Source: Alloprevotella sp. Lung230 (GTDB lineage: Bacteria > Bacteroidota > Bacteroidia > Bacteroidales > Bacteroidaceae). Taken from it: 64,000 bases of DNA. Each line of letters starts with the position of its first letter. Position 1 is the first letter of the stretch. This document shows, in pieces, positions 42,779-50,902 of this stretch. The position numbers and the translations under genes were made by a program. The notes under the pieces are model-generated. The model saw nothing but the letters and a program-made list of their open reading frames with translations. It did no database searches and was not told the origin of the DNA. The stretch lies in the NCBI RefSeq assembly GCF_014385435.1, contig NZ_JACSUD010000006.1:1-64000 (forward strand). The letters run 5' to 3'.

Positions 42779-44155
42779 ATGACGCACATTCATTCTTTTT
42801 GGAAAAACTTCTGTCTGCTGCTCCTGCTTGGTCTCCCTGGGGCAGTGTGGGCACAGAACACCCTCGGTCCTACCACTTCCGAAACGCCCGAACAGTTGGC
42901 AAAACGTATGGCGTGGTTTGCCGAGGCGAAACTGGGTATCTTCATCCATTGGGGGATTTATGCTGTGGACGGCGTGAGCGAAAGTTGGTCGTTCCACAAC
43001 AACTATCTGCCCTACGAAGCCTATATGCGGCAGTGCAAAGGCTTCACCGCGGCTCACTATCGCCCCAAGGAGTGGGTGGATTTGATTGCTGAAAGCGGAG
43101 CGCGCTACACCGTCATCACCACCAAACACCACGATGGTGTGGCGCTGTGGGACACGAAAGCATCGGCCCTCTCTGTGCCGAAAGCTACTCCGGCACGGCG
43201 CGATGTGCTCACGCCCTTTGTGGAAGAGGTGCGGCGACATCCGCAGTTGCACCTCGGACTTTACTACTCCCTACTCGACTGGTCGCATCCGGACTATCCC
43301 AACTTCACCCGCACCACCACGCGCTATGCCGTCAAGGATGACTCGGCACGATGGGGACGCTTCTGCCGCTTTAATTTTGCGCAACTCGAAGAACTCTCTC
43401 GTGCCTATCGCCCCGACCTGTGGTGGTTTGACGGCGATTGGGAACAGGATGCTGCCACCTGGCGCAGTGCCGACATCGTACATCTGCTGCGCCGCTATGC
43501 TCCCGACTGCATCATCAACAGCCGCATCCAAGGCTATGGCAACTATGCCACGCCGGAGCAGGGCGTACCGGTGGTGCGTCCCGAAGCGAAATACTGGGAA
43601 CTCTGCATGACGATGAACGACTCGTGGGGCTACCAGCCCACCGACCGCAACTACAAAACACCACAAATGCTCCTGCGCACCTACGTGGACTGCCTCTCCA
43701 ACGGAGGCAATCTCCTGCTCGACATCGCACCGCGCGCCGACGGAACCCTGCCGGAGGAGCAGGTGGACATCCTCAAAGTCTTCGGCCGATGGAACAGGAA
43801 GCACGCCGAAGCGGTCTACGCCACACGAGCCGGTATCCCGGCAGAGCACTTCCAAGGCTACTCAACGCTCAACGCTGCCGGCGACATCCTCTACCTCTAT
43901 CTCCCCTACCGCCCGAACGGCCCGATTGAGGTGAAAGGTCTGATGAACCGCGTGCACCGCGTTTGGGTGGTGGGCAATGGGGCGATGCTTCCTTATAAGG
44001 TGTACAACAAAAACTATTGGAACGATCTCCCCGGTAACCTCTACATCGACGTGCCCGACACGGTGCTCGACGAGAACATCACCGTGCTGGCGGTGCTCCT
44101 TGACGGCCCTTGCCGCCTCTATCGCGGTGAAGGAAAGGTGATTACCTCGAATTGA
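42779..44155 (+). CDS. Alpha-L-fucosidase, glycoside hydrolase family 29, secreted
   Basis: 458 residues. A signal peptide covers about 1-25 (FCLLLLLGLPGAVWAQ). The GH29 barrel is clear: KLGIFIHWGIYAV, the double His of TTKHHDG (117-118), LGLYYSLLDW, and the nucleophile Asp218 in DLWWFDGDW. The C-terminal part is a beta-rich domain. It removes L-fucose from host glycans such as mucins in the periplasm or at the surface. The start MTHIHSFWKN at 42779 is chosen because the upstream extension lies before the -7 box. The acid/base residue cannot be placed with certainty. Confidence 0.93.
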   Translation: MTHIHSFWKNFCLLLLLGLPGAVWAQNTLGPTTSETPEQLAKRMAWFAEAKLGIFIHWGIYAVDGVSESWSFHNNYLPYEAYMRQCKGFTAAHYRPKEWVDLIAESGARYTVITTKHHDGVALWDTKASALSVPKATPARRDVLTPFVEEVRRHPQLHLGLYYSLLDWSHPDYPNFTRTTTRYAVKDDSARWGRFCRFNFAQLEELSRAYRPDLWWFDGDWEQDAATWRSADIVHLLRRYAPDCIINSRIQGYGNYATPEQGVPVVRPEAKYWELCMTMNDSWGYQPTDRNYKTPQMLLRTYVDCLSNGGNLLLDIAPRADGTLPEEQVDILKVFGRWNRKHAEAVYATRAGIPAEHFQGYSTLNAAGDILYLYLPYRPNGPIEVKGLMNRVHRVWVVGNGAMLPYKVYNKNYWNDLPGNLYIDVPDTVLDENITVLAVLLDGPCRLYRGEGKVITSN

Positions 44156-44208
44156 CCAAACGATGTTGAACACGGGACATACTGCCCCTCCCCCTAAGCT
44201 TTCTCCGC

Positions 44209-45261
44209 ATGATACGACACACCTTGCTGCTCCTCGCACTCTCCCCTTTTTTCTCTTTTAGGCTCGCGGCAGAAGACGGCCTGCTGGCACGCTTCGCCCA
44301 CAAGCTCACCGAGCCGAAAGTCTATGCCTGCCGACCGACCCACGGCCCCATCACCATCGACGGTCGGCTCGATGAACCAGACTGGCAGCGGGCAGACCGC
44401 ACCGACCTGTTTGTAGACATTCAGGGCGAAGGGCATCCGCGGCCGAAATATGCCACCACGGCCCGGCTGCTGTGGGACGCCGACCACCTCTATATCGCTG
44501 CCACGCTCGAAGAGCCCAACGTCACAGCCCGGCTCCGGCAGCGCGACACCATCATCTGGAAGGAAAACGACTTTGAGGTGTTCCTCGACCCCGAGGGGCG
44601 CGGCATCGACTACTACGAGTGGGAAGTCAACGCCCGCAACACGATGATGGACCTCCTGCTCACGCACCCCTACCGAGCCGGCGGTGAGTTTCTCCTCTCG
44701 TGGAACTGCACGGGGCTGCGCCACGCGGTGCAGGTGGACGGCACGCTCAACGACAGCCGCGACATCGACCGCGGATGGACGGTGGAAATGGCCATCCCCA
44801 TCCGTTCGCTGCGCAAAAACTTCCGCAACACCGAAGGGGTGAAGGCGGGCGAAGTGTGGCGGCTCAACTTCTCGCGGGTGGAGTGGTTGCATCCCGAAGG
44901 CCCGGAGGAAAACTGGGTGTGGTCGCCCTGCGGAGAGATTGCGATGCACATGCCCGAGCGCTGGGGCTACCTTTGCTTCCTCAACGAGGGCGAAGCGCCG
45001 ACACTGCCGGCCCACCATGCGGAACGCCGCCTGCTCTGGGCGCTCTACTACGCTCAGGAGGCACACCGCGCCCGCACTGGGGCTTTTGCTGCTTCGCTCG
45101 CCGAGTTGGGGTGCACGGCGGCCGACCGCGGCACGCTCACGCCGGATGCTCGACTTTCGCTCGAAGCCACCGCCTCACGCTTCGTGCTTCGTGTCACGCA
45201 GTCCGACGGCCGCATCCTCTCGCTCGATGAGCGTGGGCAATGGGACGAACAAGCGCCTTAG
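44209..45261 (+). CDS. Secreted carbohydrate-binding CBM9-like protein
   Basis: 350 residues. A signal peptide covers about 1-21. The CBM9-like fold (about 35-265) shows PITIDGRLDEPDWQRADRT, LLWDADHLYIAATLEEPNV, FEVFLDPEGRG and WTVEMAIPIRSL, ending WGYLCFLNEG. The last 85 residues are an uncharacterised alpha/beta tail. It binds sugars and has no obvious catalytic residues. It is 53 bases after the fucosidase stop and probably cotranscribed. It may help hold glycan substrates at the cell surface, which is inference. Confidence 0.88.
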   Translation: MIRHTLLLLALSPFFSFRLAAEDGLLARFAHKLTEPKVYACRPTHGPITIDGRLDEPDWQRADRTDLFVDIQGEGHPRPKYATTARLLWDADHLYIAATLEEPNVTARLRQRDTIIWKENDFEVFLDPEGRGIDYYEWEVNARNTMMDLLLTHPYRAGGEFLLSWNCTGLRHAVQVDGTLNDSRDIDRGWTVEMAIPIRSLRKNFRNTEGVKAGEVWRLNFSRVEWLHPEGPEENWVWSPCGEIAMHMPERWGYLCFLNEGEAPTLPAHHAERRLLWALYYAQEAHRARTGAFAASLAELGCTAADRGTLTPDARLSLEATASRFVLRVTQSDGRILSLDERGQWDEQAP

Positions 45262-45274
45262 TCCACCACCGAAA

Positions 45275-45318
45275 CACGACATCGCCCTCAACACTGATCT
45301 GTTGAGGGCGATGTCGTG
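45275..45318. terminator. Bidirectional hairpin after the CBM9 and OmpA genes
   Basis: A perfect 18-bp inverted repeat CACGACATCGCCCTCAAC / GTTGAGGGCGATGTCGTG with an 8-base loop lies between convergent genes. No strong T-tract. Confidence 0.75.
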
Positions 45319-45361
45319 TGTGGGGAACGAGGCAAAGGCTTCCTCGAAAGAAAAAGGCGAA

Positions 45362-46549
45362 TCACTCGACGATAGTGCACACCGCAACGCGGTTCCACTC
45401 CGTTTTGGTGAACTCCTTCCCGACGCCGGCACCACGAGCGGTGATGCGTTCGGGCTGAATGCCATACTGAGCAATGAGGAGCGTCTTGACAATCTCCGCC
45501 CGCTGCTGCGCCATCTTGGCGTTGAGTTCCGCATCGCCATCGGGCGAAGCGTAGCCGCGGATGGTGAGGCGGGCGCGGGGATGGCGGTTGAGATAAGTGG
45601 CCAGGCGCTCCACGTTGGGAAACTGTACCGCATCGACCGTGGTACGGCCGGCGCGGAAAGTGATGATGCTTTCCAGCACCTTCTTCTCTTGCGGACGAAG
45701 CGCCACCCCCTCTCGACCTTGCGTAAGACTGTCGATTTCGGCTCCGACATTCTGCAACTGCGTTTGCAACTCGCTGATGCGCTGCTCCTGCTGTTCGAGA
45801 GCGCTCTTGAGGGTGGTGAGCGTGTCTTGCAGCGTCTTGTCGGTCGAGGCCGACCGGCGGTCGGGCACTTGCGGCAGTGCATCGGGCCCTATCGGTGCGG
45901 GCGGTGTCACAATCAGTGCCGGATGCCGGCCGCCGTGGCCGTTGCCGAAGTGGTAGGTCAGCCCGAGCAGCACCTGGATGTCAGCCTGGTTGATGTTGTA
46001 AGCCTCGTGGTGCTGAGCATCGGTGGAGCGCAGGTCGTAGAGGAGGGCGGGCTGAAGCACCAGACTCCAAGCGCGTTTCGCCCCAAGATTGAGGATAAAG
46101 TTGCCGCCCACCTTCGACACCAGATAGTTCTCATCGGTGAGCCGCTTCCGGTTGCGGAAGGTGTGTCCCCAACCGATGCCGAACTTCGTCTCAAACTCAA
46201 ACATCCGCGGCTGCCCCCGATAGCCACCAAAGAGGTTCATCAGGTTGAACTCTCCACCCATCAGCACCATCACCCGGTCGTAGAACGTGTGCTCCAGTCG
46301 CCGGTTGCCCTGGTAGCCGTCGCCCTCCACGAGGAAGCCGAGCACGGGCGTGAACTGCTTCTTCATCTTGAGCGAAAAGGAAGGTTTGACCAGCTCTCCA
46401 GTGAAAGAATAAACCGCAGGATGGTAGATCCCGCCGCTGAGCGTGACCGACCAGTTTTCCCACAGCTTGGGGGCGTAGGTGCCTTGCTGGGCAAGGGCCG
46501 GCCTCAGCAGGGCGAAGCACAGGGTGAGAAGGGCAAATCGTAGTTTCAT
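45362..46549 (-). CDS. Outer-membrane protein with OmpA-like peptidoglycan-binding domain
   Basis: 395 residues from MKLRFALLTL (an alternative start is two codons upstream at 46555). A signal peptide covers about 1-20. About 20-225 is a beta-barrel (repeated aromatic strands, VTLSGGIYHPAVYSF, GLTYHFGN). A Pro-rich linker and a heptad coiled coil (about 245-290, LQDTLTTLKSALEQQEQRIS) follow. The C-terminal OmpA domain (about 295-395) has LTIRGYASPDGDAELNAKMA and QRAEIVKTLL. It anchors the outer membrane to the cell wall. It has an ideal promoter at 46649-46680. Confidence 0.93.
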   Translation of the reverse strand: MKLRFALLTLCFALLRPALAQQGTYAPKLWENWSVTLSGGIYHPAVYSFTGELVKPSFSLKMKKQFTPVLGFLVEGDGYQGNRRLEHTFYDRVMVLMGGEFNLMNLFGGYRGQPRMFEFETKFGIGWGHTFRNRKRLTDENYLVSKVGGNFILNLGAKRAWSLVLQPALLYDLRSTDAQHHEAYNINQADIQVLLGLTYHFGNGHGGRHPALIVTPPAPIGPDALPQVPDRRSASTDKTLQDTLTTLKSALEQQEQRISELQTQLQNVGAEIDSLTQGREGVALRPQEKKVLESIITFRAGRTTVDAVQFPNVERLATYLNRHPRARLTIRGYASPDGDAELNAKMAQQRAEIVKTLLIAQYGIQPERITARGAGVGKEFTKTEWNRVAVCTIVE

Positions 46550-46648
46550 AATCATTTGTTTTGTCGTGAGAAAAAGAGCATTGGCCACACTTCGTGCCTT
46601 GCCCTCCAAGCCGCACCACCCCACCCAACCGGATAGGCAGCGGCACTG

Positions 46649-46680
46649 CAAAATTACATTTTGTCGCCCTAAAAACCAAA
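46649..46680 (-). promoter_or_regulatory. Promoter of the OmpA-family gene
   Basis: Minus strand: TTTG (complement of 46677-46680), 20 bp, TAATTTTG (complement of 46649-46656). It is divergent from the DUF3467 promoter 28 bases away. Confidence 0.85.
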
Positions 46681-46707
46681 TAAATTGTCAGATTTGGGCC
46701 GTTTTCC

Positions 46708-46738
46708 TTGGCTGTGTCGAGATTTAGCCCTACATTTG
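46708..46738 (+). promoter_or_regulatory. Promoter of the DUF3467 gene
   Basis: TTG at 46708-46710 (CCTTGG context), 20 bp, TACATTTG at 46731-46738. Confidence 0.7.
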
Positions 46739-46823
46739 CTACGCTATCCCGCCCCACCACTTCACTCCCTCGGAGGCGGCAACAACGACCATTATTCACT
46801 TCAAAAACATAAAAAACATCCCC

Positions 46824-47162
46824 ATGGAACAAGATCAAAACGCCCCTCAACAACTGCAAATCGAGCTCACCCCCGAAGTGGCCGGCGGCACCTACACCAA
46901 CCTGGCCATCATCAACCACAGCAACCAGGAGTTCGTCATCGACTTCATCGCCGCCCTCCCCGGCCTGCCCAAAGCCCGCGTGAGCGACCGCATGATTCTC
47001 ACCCCCGAGAGTGCCAAGCGCCTGCTCTTCGCCCTCCAGGACAACGTGGTGAAGTACGAACAGCAGTTCGGCACCATCGAGATGCCCGGTGCGCCTGCTC
47101 CCAAGGCCGATGGCATCGGCCGCACCGCCACGCCTTTCGGCATGGGCGAAGGCAACGCCTAA
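46824..47162 (+). CDS. DUF3467 family protein
   Basis: 112 residues. The pattern IELTPEVAGGTYTNLAIINH, SNQEFVIDFIAALPG, and ILTPESAKRLLFALQDNVVK fits the DUF3467 family, small soluble proteins of unknown role that are widespread in Bacteroidota and related groups. From memory the gene often lies just after rpoC; here it is about 22 kb away with its own promoter and terminator. No motif suggests an enzyme. Confidence 0.9.
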   Translation: MEQDQNAPQQLQIELTPEVAGGTYTNLAIINHSNQEFVIDFIAALPGLPKARVSDRMILTPESAKRLLFALQDNVVKYEQQFGTIEMPGAPAPKADGIGRTATPFGMGEGNA

Positions 47163-47192
47163 TCGCCCGCCGGTGCTCCTCGTTTCGGCACA

Positions 47193-47220
47193 GCCGTCCC
47201 ATTTGGGGCGGCCTTTTTTT
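47193..47220 (+). terminator. Terminator of the DUF3467 gene
   Basis: GCCGTCCC ATTT GGGGCGGC followed by T7, 30 bases after the stop. Confidence 0.85.
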
Positions 47221-47379
47221 ATGACTCTTCGAGCGGCCGAAAGTCCAGCAGCATCTTCTCAGACGTCTACAACATTTCTTCAACGGATGAAAATCAAATT
47301 TTCAACGCTTGAAAAAATCATTGTCTGAAACGAAGCGCCACGTCTGATATCGCCTCACTACACCGCCCCCAACAAAAGC

Positions 47380-47413
47380 GGCATCTGCATCGCCGAGAGG
47401 GGATGCAGATGCC
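47380..47413 (-). terminator. Probable terminator of the TonB receptor-HMA operon
   Basis: A perfect 12-bp stem GGCATCTGCATC / GATGCAGATGCC. On the minus strand it is followed by GCTTTTGTTG. It lies 74 bases after the HMA gene stop. Confidence 0.65.
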
Positions 47414-47486
47414 GAGAGAGGCAGGCCGAGGGAAAGGCCAGGGGGAAAAGGAGGAGGGGGATGCCGGACGGCAGGGAGCAGCGAGT

Positions 47487-47801
47487 CTACTTCTTGAGGA
47501 CTTTCTTGTCGCTGTCAGCTTCGACTTTGACAACTTCAGCCTTGTAGCCGAACTTCTTGAAGCCTGCTTGAAGGCGTTCGACATCGGTCTTGTCGGCGTC
47601 GAAGGTGACGGTGACGGTCTTGTCTTCGAGGTTGGTCTTCATTCGAGTGACGCCCTTTTCGTAGGCGATGTTGCGTTTCACTTTGCCTTCGCAGTTGATG
47701 CATACCATTTGTTCGACCTTGAAGATGACGGTTTTCAGGTCTTTGGCCGAAGCCACGCCGGCGATAAGGAGGGCGGCAAAGAGGAGGGAGATTCGTTTCA
47801 T
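47487..47801 (-). CDS. Periplasmic heavy-metal-associated (HMA) domain protein
   Basis: 104 residues. A signal peptide covers about 1-19 (MKRISLLFAALLIAGVASA). The HMA fold carries MVCINCEGKVKRN, the MxCxxC metal-binding motif, at about 33-38, and the C-terminal FKKFGYKAEVV is typical of the family. It binds Cu(I) or a similar soft metal in the periplasm. It starts 36 bases after a TonB-dependent receptor and is in its operon. This suggests a metal uptake or handling pair; metal identity is inference. Confidence 0.88.
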   Translation of the reverse strand: MKRISLLFAALLIAGVASAKDLKTVIFKVEQMVCINCEGKVKRNIAYEKGVTRMKTNLEDKTVTVTFDADKTDVERLQAGFKKFGYKAEVVKVEADSDKKVLKK

Positions 47802-47837
47802 TGTCTGGAAAAATGAGAGGGTTAGTGATGTTGTGAT

Positions 47838-49922
47838 TTATCGGTCAATGGTGTAGCGGAAGCCCACGTAGAGCATGGCACCATCGAGAGGTCCGTAGAC
47901 CATGGTGGGGTCGAATCGGTTGCCCCAGGGGTTGTGGGCGTCGATGATGGCGGCGGGTTGCTTATAGGCGGTGAGGTTTTCACCTCCGAGGTAGACAGCC
48001 CATCGGCGGAAGTTGCGGGTGATTTGTGCCGAGAGTTGGGGGTAGGCTTTGAAGCGTGGTGCCCAGGAGGGGCTTCCATCGGGCAGGAGGTAGGGGGTGG
48101 GCATGCGCCCTCCGCCGTTGAGCTGGAGGGTGGCATCCAGTTGCCAGCGTTCGAGGGGTGTGGCGTAGGAGGCAGTGAAGATGCCTTTGTAGCGGCTTTG
48201 GAGGGGCTTTTCGAGCCGTTGCGGTCCGCTGGGGAGGTCGTAGGTAGTGCGGACATCGGTGTGTCGGAAGGCAGCGGTGAGGGTAAGCCCGTCAAAGAAA
48301 GGATAGGAGGCTTCAATCTGGAACACCGAGGAGTAGCTACGCCCGTTGAGGGAATAGAAGCGGAGGAGCTGGGGGGAGGAGTCGAAGTCGGTGACAGCCT
48401 GACGGAGGAAGTCGGTGTAGTAGTATTCGCCGGTGAGGTTGAGCACGTGGTCGAAGAGGGGATATTTGAGCGTCAGGCTTGCCCCGTAGTTCCAGGCTTC
48501 TTCGCGCAAGTGGTCGTCGGCTATCTCCAGGCGTCGGGAGCCGGAGAGGTAGAAGTTGTTCTCCTCCAGCACGTGGGTGGTGCGGTAGCCTTTGCCGGCG
48601 GTGAGGCGGAGGGCAAGATGGCGCGAGGGCATCCACTTGAGGTGAGCACGAGGCGTGAGGAAGGTGCCGTAGAGGTTGCTGTGGTCGATGCGCAGGCCGC
48701 CCATGAGGGTGAAGACGCGGCCGAGCTGGTAGGTGTACTGGACGTAGGCGCCGGGGACGGTCTCGTGGGTGCGGCGTGCTCCGCCGTTGAGCCAGACGAT
48801 GCCGGTGGTGGGGAGAGTGCGCTCGTAGTGATCGTAGTTGAGGCTCGCTCCGACGGAGAGGGAATGGGCGGCGGTCCATTGGGTTTCGAACATGAGCGAA
48901 GCGTAGCCGTTGTGCTGCGTCACATCGTAGTTGCGACGTCCGAAGGCGGCGTCTTGGTCGTGGATGGAGCCGGAGAGGATGAGGGCGAGGTTGGATTGGT
49001 GGGTGTCGCCCAGCATGTAGGCGGTTTTGCCGAACGCCTCCACTCGCTTGGTATCGATGTGGATGAGGTAGGGGTTGAGAGGGCGCACGCCGTGATGGTC
49101 GACGATTTGTCCGCTTTCGCGCTTCTCGGTCAGTCCTTTGATGCCGAACTGCGAGAAGATGTGCCCGCCGCTGTAGGTCCAGCGGTTAAGGAGGTTGAAC
49201 TGTTCCTGCTTGGGCATGTCGGCAAATCCGTCGCCGTTGTCGTCGTGGGCGGTGAGATGTTTGTCGTAGTGGGCCAGCACCGTTGTGCCCCATCGGTGGT
49301 TGGGGCGGAGGGTGGTCTCGGCGTTGCCCTCGATGCGTCCGCGCATATCGGCATATCCGTTCACCGCGAGCCAGTTGGGGTATTTCTGGTGGGGTTTCTT
49401 GTACTCCACGTTGATTTGTCCCGTCACCGCCTCGTAGCCGTTTTTCACGCTCGATGCGCCTTTGCTCACCTGGATGCTTTCCATCCACTGTCCGGGAATG
49501 TAGCTCAGGCCATAGGGTTGCGCGGCGATGCGGAAGTTGGGCATGTTTTCCGTGAGCATCTGGACGTAGGTGCCGGCCAGCCCGAGCAGGCGGATTTGTC
49601 GTGCACCGGTAGCGGCGTCGCTGTAATTGACATCGACAGAGGGATTGGTCACAAAGCTCTCGCCCAGATTGCAGCACGCGGCCTTGGTGAGTTCGTGCAT
49701 GGAGAGCACCTGCGTGTTCTCCACATTGTCGAAGGAGCGATAGAGTCCGCGGCGTTTTGCCCGCACGGTGGTCTCTTTCAGAAGGACGTTTTGCTCCATC
49801 ACGTTGGGGGCAAGGGAGTCGGTCGGTGCAGCCGTCGCCGGCAGGTGTTCTTGCTGGGCTGCTGCACCGATTGTCACGGCGATGAGCGTTGCGAGGAGGA
49901 TGAGTCTTTGTCGTTGGTTCAT
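47838..49922 (-). CDS. TonB-dependent outer-membrane receptor
   Basis: 694 residues from MNQRQRLILLA, with a signal peptide (about 1-24). The TonB-box/plug region has RGLYRSFDNVENTQVLSMHE and RQIRLLGLAGTYVQMLTENM, with GASSVKNGYEAVTGQINVEY at the end of the plug. The rest is a 22-strand barrel ending in MLYVGFRYTIDR, an aromatic-rich outer-membrane sorting end. It lacks a SusC-type carboxypeptidase-like N-terminal domain. The downstream HMA gene suggests metal transport. A -7 element TACCTTTG (complement of 49950-49957) lies 28 bases upstream. The long plus-strand frame across this gene is a shadow. Confidence 0.9.
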   Translation of the reverse strand: MNQRQRLILLATLIAVTIGAAAQQEHLPATAAPTDSLAPNVMEQNVLLKETTVRAKRRGLYRSFDNVENTQVLSMHELTKAACCNLGESFVTNPSVDVNYSDAATGARQIRLLGLAGTYVQMLTENMPNFRIAAQPYGLSYIPGQWMESIQVSKGASSVKNGYEAVTGQINVEYKKPHQKYPNWLAVNGYADMRGRIEGNAETTLRPNHRWGTTVLAHYDKHLTAHDDNGDGFADMPKQEQFNLLNRWTYSGGHIFSQFGIKGLTEKRESGQIVDHHGVRPLNPYLIHIDTKRVEAFGKTAYMLGDTHQSNLALILSGSIHDQDAAFGRRNYDVTQHNGYASLMFETQWTAAHSLSVGASLNYDHYERTLPTTGIVWLNGGARRTHETVPGAYVQYTYQLGRVFTLMGGLRIDHSNLYGTFLTPRAHLKWMPSRHLALRLTAGKGYRTTHVLEENNFYLSGSRRLEIADDHLREEAWNYGASLTLKYPLFDHVLNLTGEYYYTDFLRQAVTDFDSSPQLLRFYSLNGRSYSSVFQIEASYPFFDGLTLTAAFRHTDVRTTYDLPSGPQRLEKPLQSRYKGIFTASYATPLERWQLDATLQLNGGGRMPTPYLLPDGSPSWAPRFKAYPQLSAQITRNFRRWAVYLGGENLTAYKQPAAIIDAHNPWGNRFDPTMVYGPLDGAMLYVGFRYTIDR

Positions 49923-50032
49923 GATAGCAATAGCTTTAGTTTTCGAGGGCAAAGGTACGCCTTTCCGAGAATAGGGCACTTACAGGATTTCCGGTATTAC
50001 TTACATTCCGCGCTTCGAAATGCGGGCACCAC

Positions 50033-50064
50033 CTTGGCCGGACGGGGAAAAGTGCTTACTTTTG
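50033..50064 (+). promoter_or_regulatory. Promoter of the WbqC-like gene, possibly leaderless
   Basis: CTTG at 50033-50036, 20 bp, TACTTTTG at 50057-50064. The ATG at 50070 is only 5 bases further, so transcription would begin at or very near the start codon. Confidence 0.65.
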
Positions 50065-50069
50065 CATGC

Positions 50070-50777
50070 ATGACTTACCTGCTCTCATCGGCCTATCTTG
50101 CGCCCGTCCACTACTACACCAAACTGTACAGTGGTTTCCCCATCGTCGAGGAACATTGCGACCACTACATCAAGCAGACCTACCGCAACCGCTGCATCAT
50201 CGCAGCGAGCGACGGCCCGCTCACCCTCACCATCCCCGTCGAGGGACGCCCCAAAAGCGAAGGTGGCACGTCCAAAACACCGATGCGCGACATCCGCATC
50301 TCCAACCACGGCCGCTGGCGCGCCCTCCACTGGCATGCGCTCGTTTCGGCCTATGAGAATAGTCCCTATTTCGAATTCTACGCCGACGACTTCGAGGAGA
50401 TTTACCGCAAGCCCTGCACCTTCTTGGTCGATTTCAACGCAGCGCTTCAGCAGTTGGTACTCGACCTGCTCAATCTCCGCCCCAACCTCCGCATCAATGT
50501 CGACCACTACCTTGATGTCCCTGCCGGCAATCTGCCGCCGGGTTCATCGCTCGCTGCACTTCCCTCTCCCGTTGCCCTCTCACCTCCCATTGTCGACTTG
50601 CGCGAACGCATCCGCCCCAAAGTCGATGCCGCCTTCGATGCAGAATTCCGCCCCAGGCCTTACTACCAGGTGTTTGCTGCGCGCCACGGATTTCTCCCCA
50701 ATCTCTCCATCGTCGACCTCCTCTTTAATATGGGCCCCGAAAGCCGCCTCATCCTGCGTCAAAGCTTAGTGCGCTGA
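50070..50777 (+). CDS. WbqC-like family protein
   Basis: 235 residues. The start MTYLLSSAYLAPVHYYTKLY and the blocks CDHYIKQTYRNRCIIA, LTLTIPVEGRP and IRISNHGRWRALHWHALVSA are typical of the WbqC-like family, whose members are linked to surface polysaccharide synthesis in some species and otherwise uncharacterised. An in-frame upstream continuation runs antisense through the TonB receptor, but the promoter at 50033 fixes the start near 50070. It ends at a strong bidirectional terminator shared with gdhA. Confidence 0.88.
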   Translation: MTYLLSSAYLAPVHYYTKLYSGFPIVEEHCDHYIKQTYRNRCIIAASDGPLTLTIPVEGRPKSEGGTSKTPMRDIRISNHGRWRALHWHALVSAYENSPYFEFYADDFEEIYRKPCTFLVDFNAALQQLVLDLLNLRPNLRINVDHYLDVPAGNLPPGSSLAALPSPVALSPPIVDLRERIRPKVDAAFDAEFRPRPYYQVFAARHGFLPNLSIVDLLFNMGPESRLILRQSLVR

Positions 50778-50829
50778 CGTCAGGGGAGACTCCATAAAGG
50801 CATTTCCCTCCGATCATCCCTCTTCTACC

Positions 50830-50883
50830 AATAACAAAAACGTGCCCATTGTCTTGTAGGACAATGGGCACGTTTTTGTTATT
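50830..50883. terminator. Bidirectional terminator between WbqC-like gene and gdhA
   Basis: A perfect 24-bp inverted repeat with a 6-base loop. The ends AATAACAAAAA / TTTTTGTTATT give T-rich runs on both strands. Confidence 0.92.
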
Positions 50884-50902
50884 GAAAGGAGGAAAGTCAG
50901 CA

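Noticed and set aside
47934-50069. A very long plus-strand frame continuous with the WbqC-like gene
   Set aside because: It is antisense to a clear TonB receptor with signal peptide and plug motifs; its residues are low-complexity Gly/Val/Glu typical of a shadow frame, and the WbqC family start lies at 50070 behind its own promoter.
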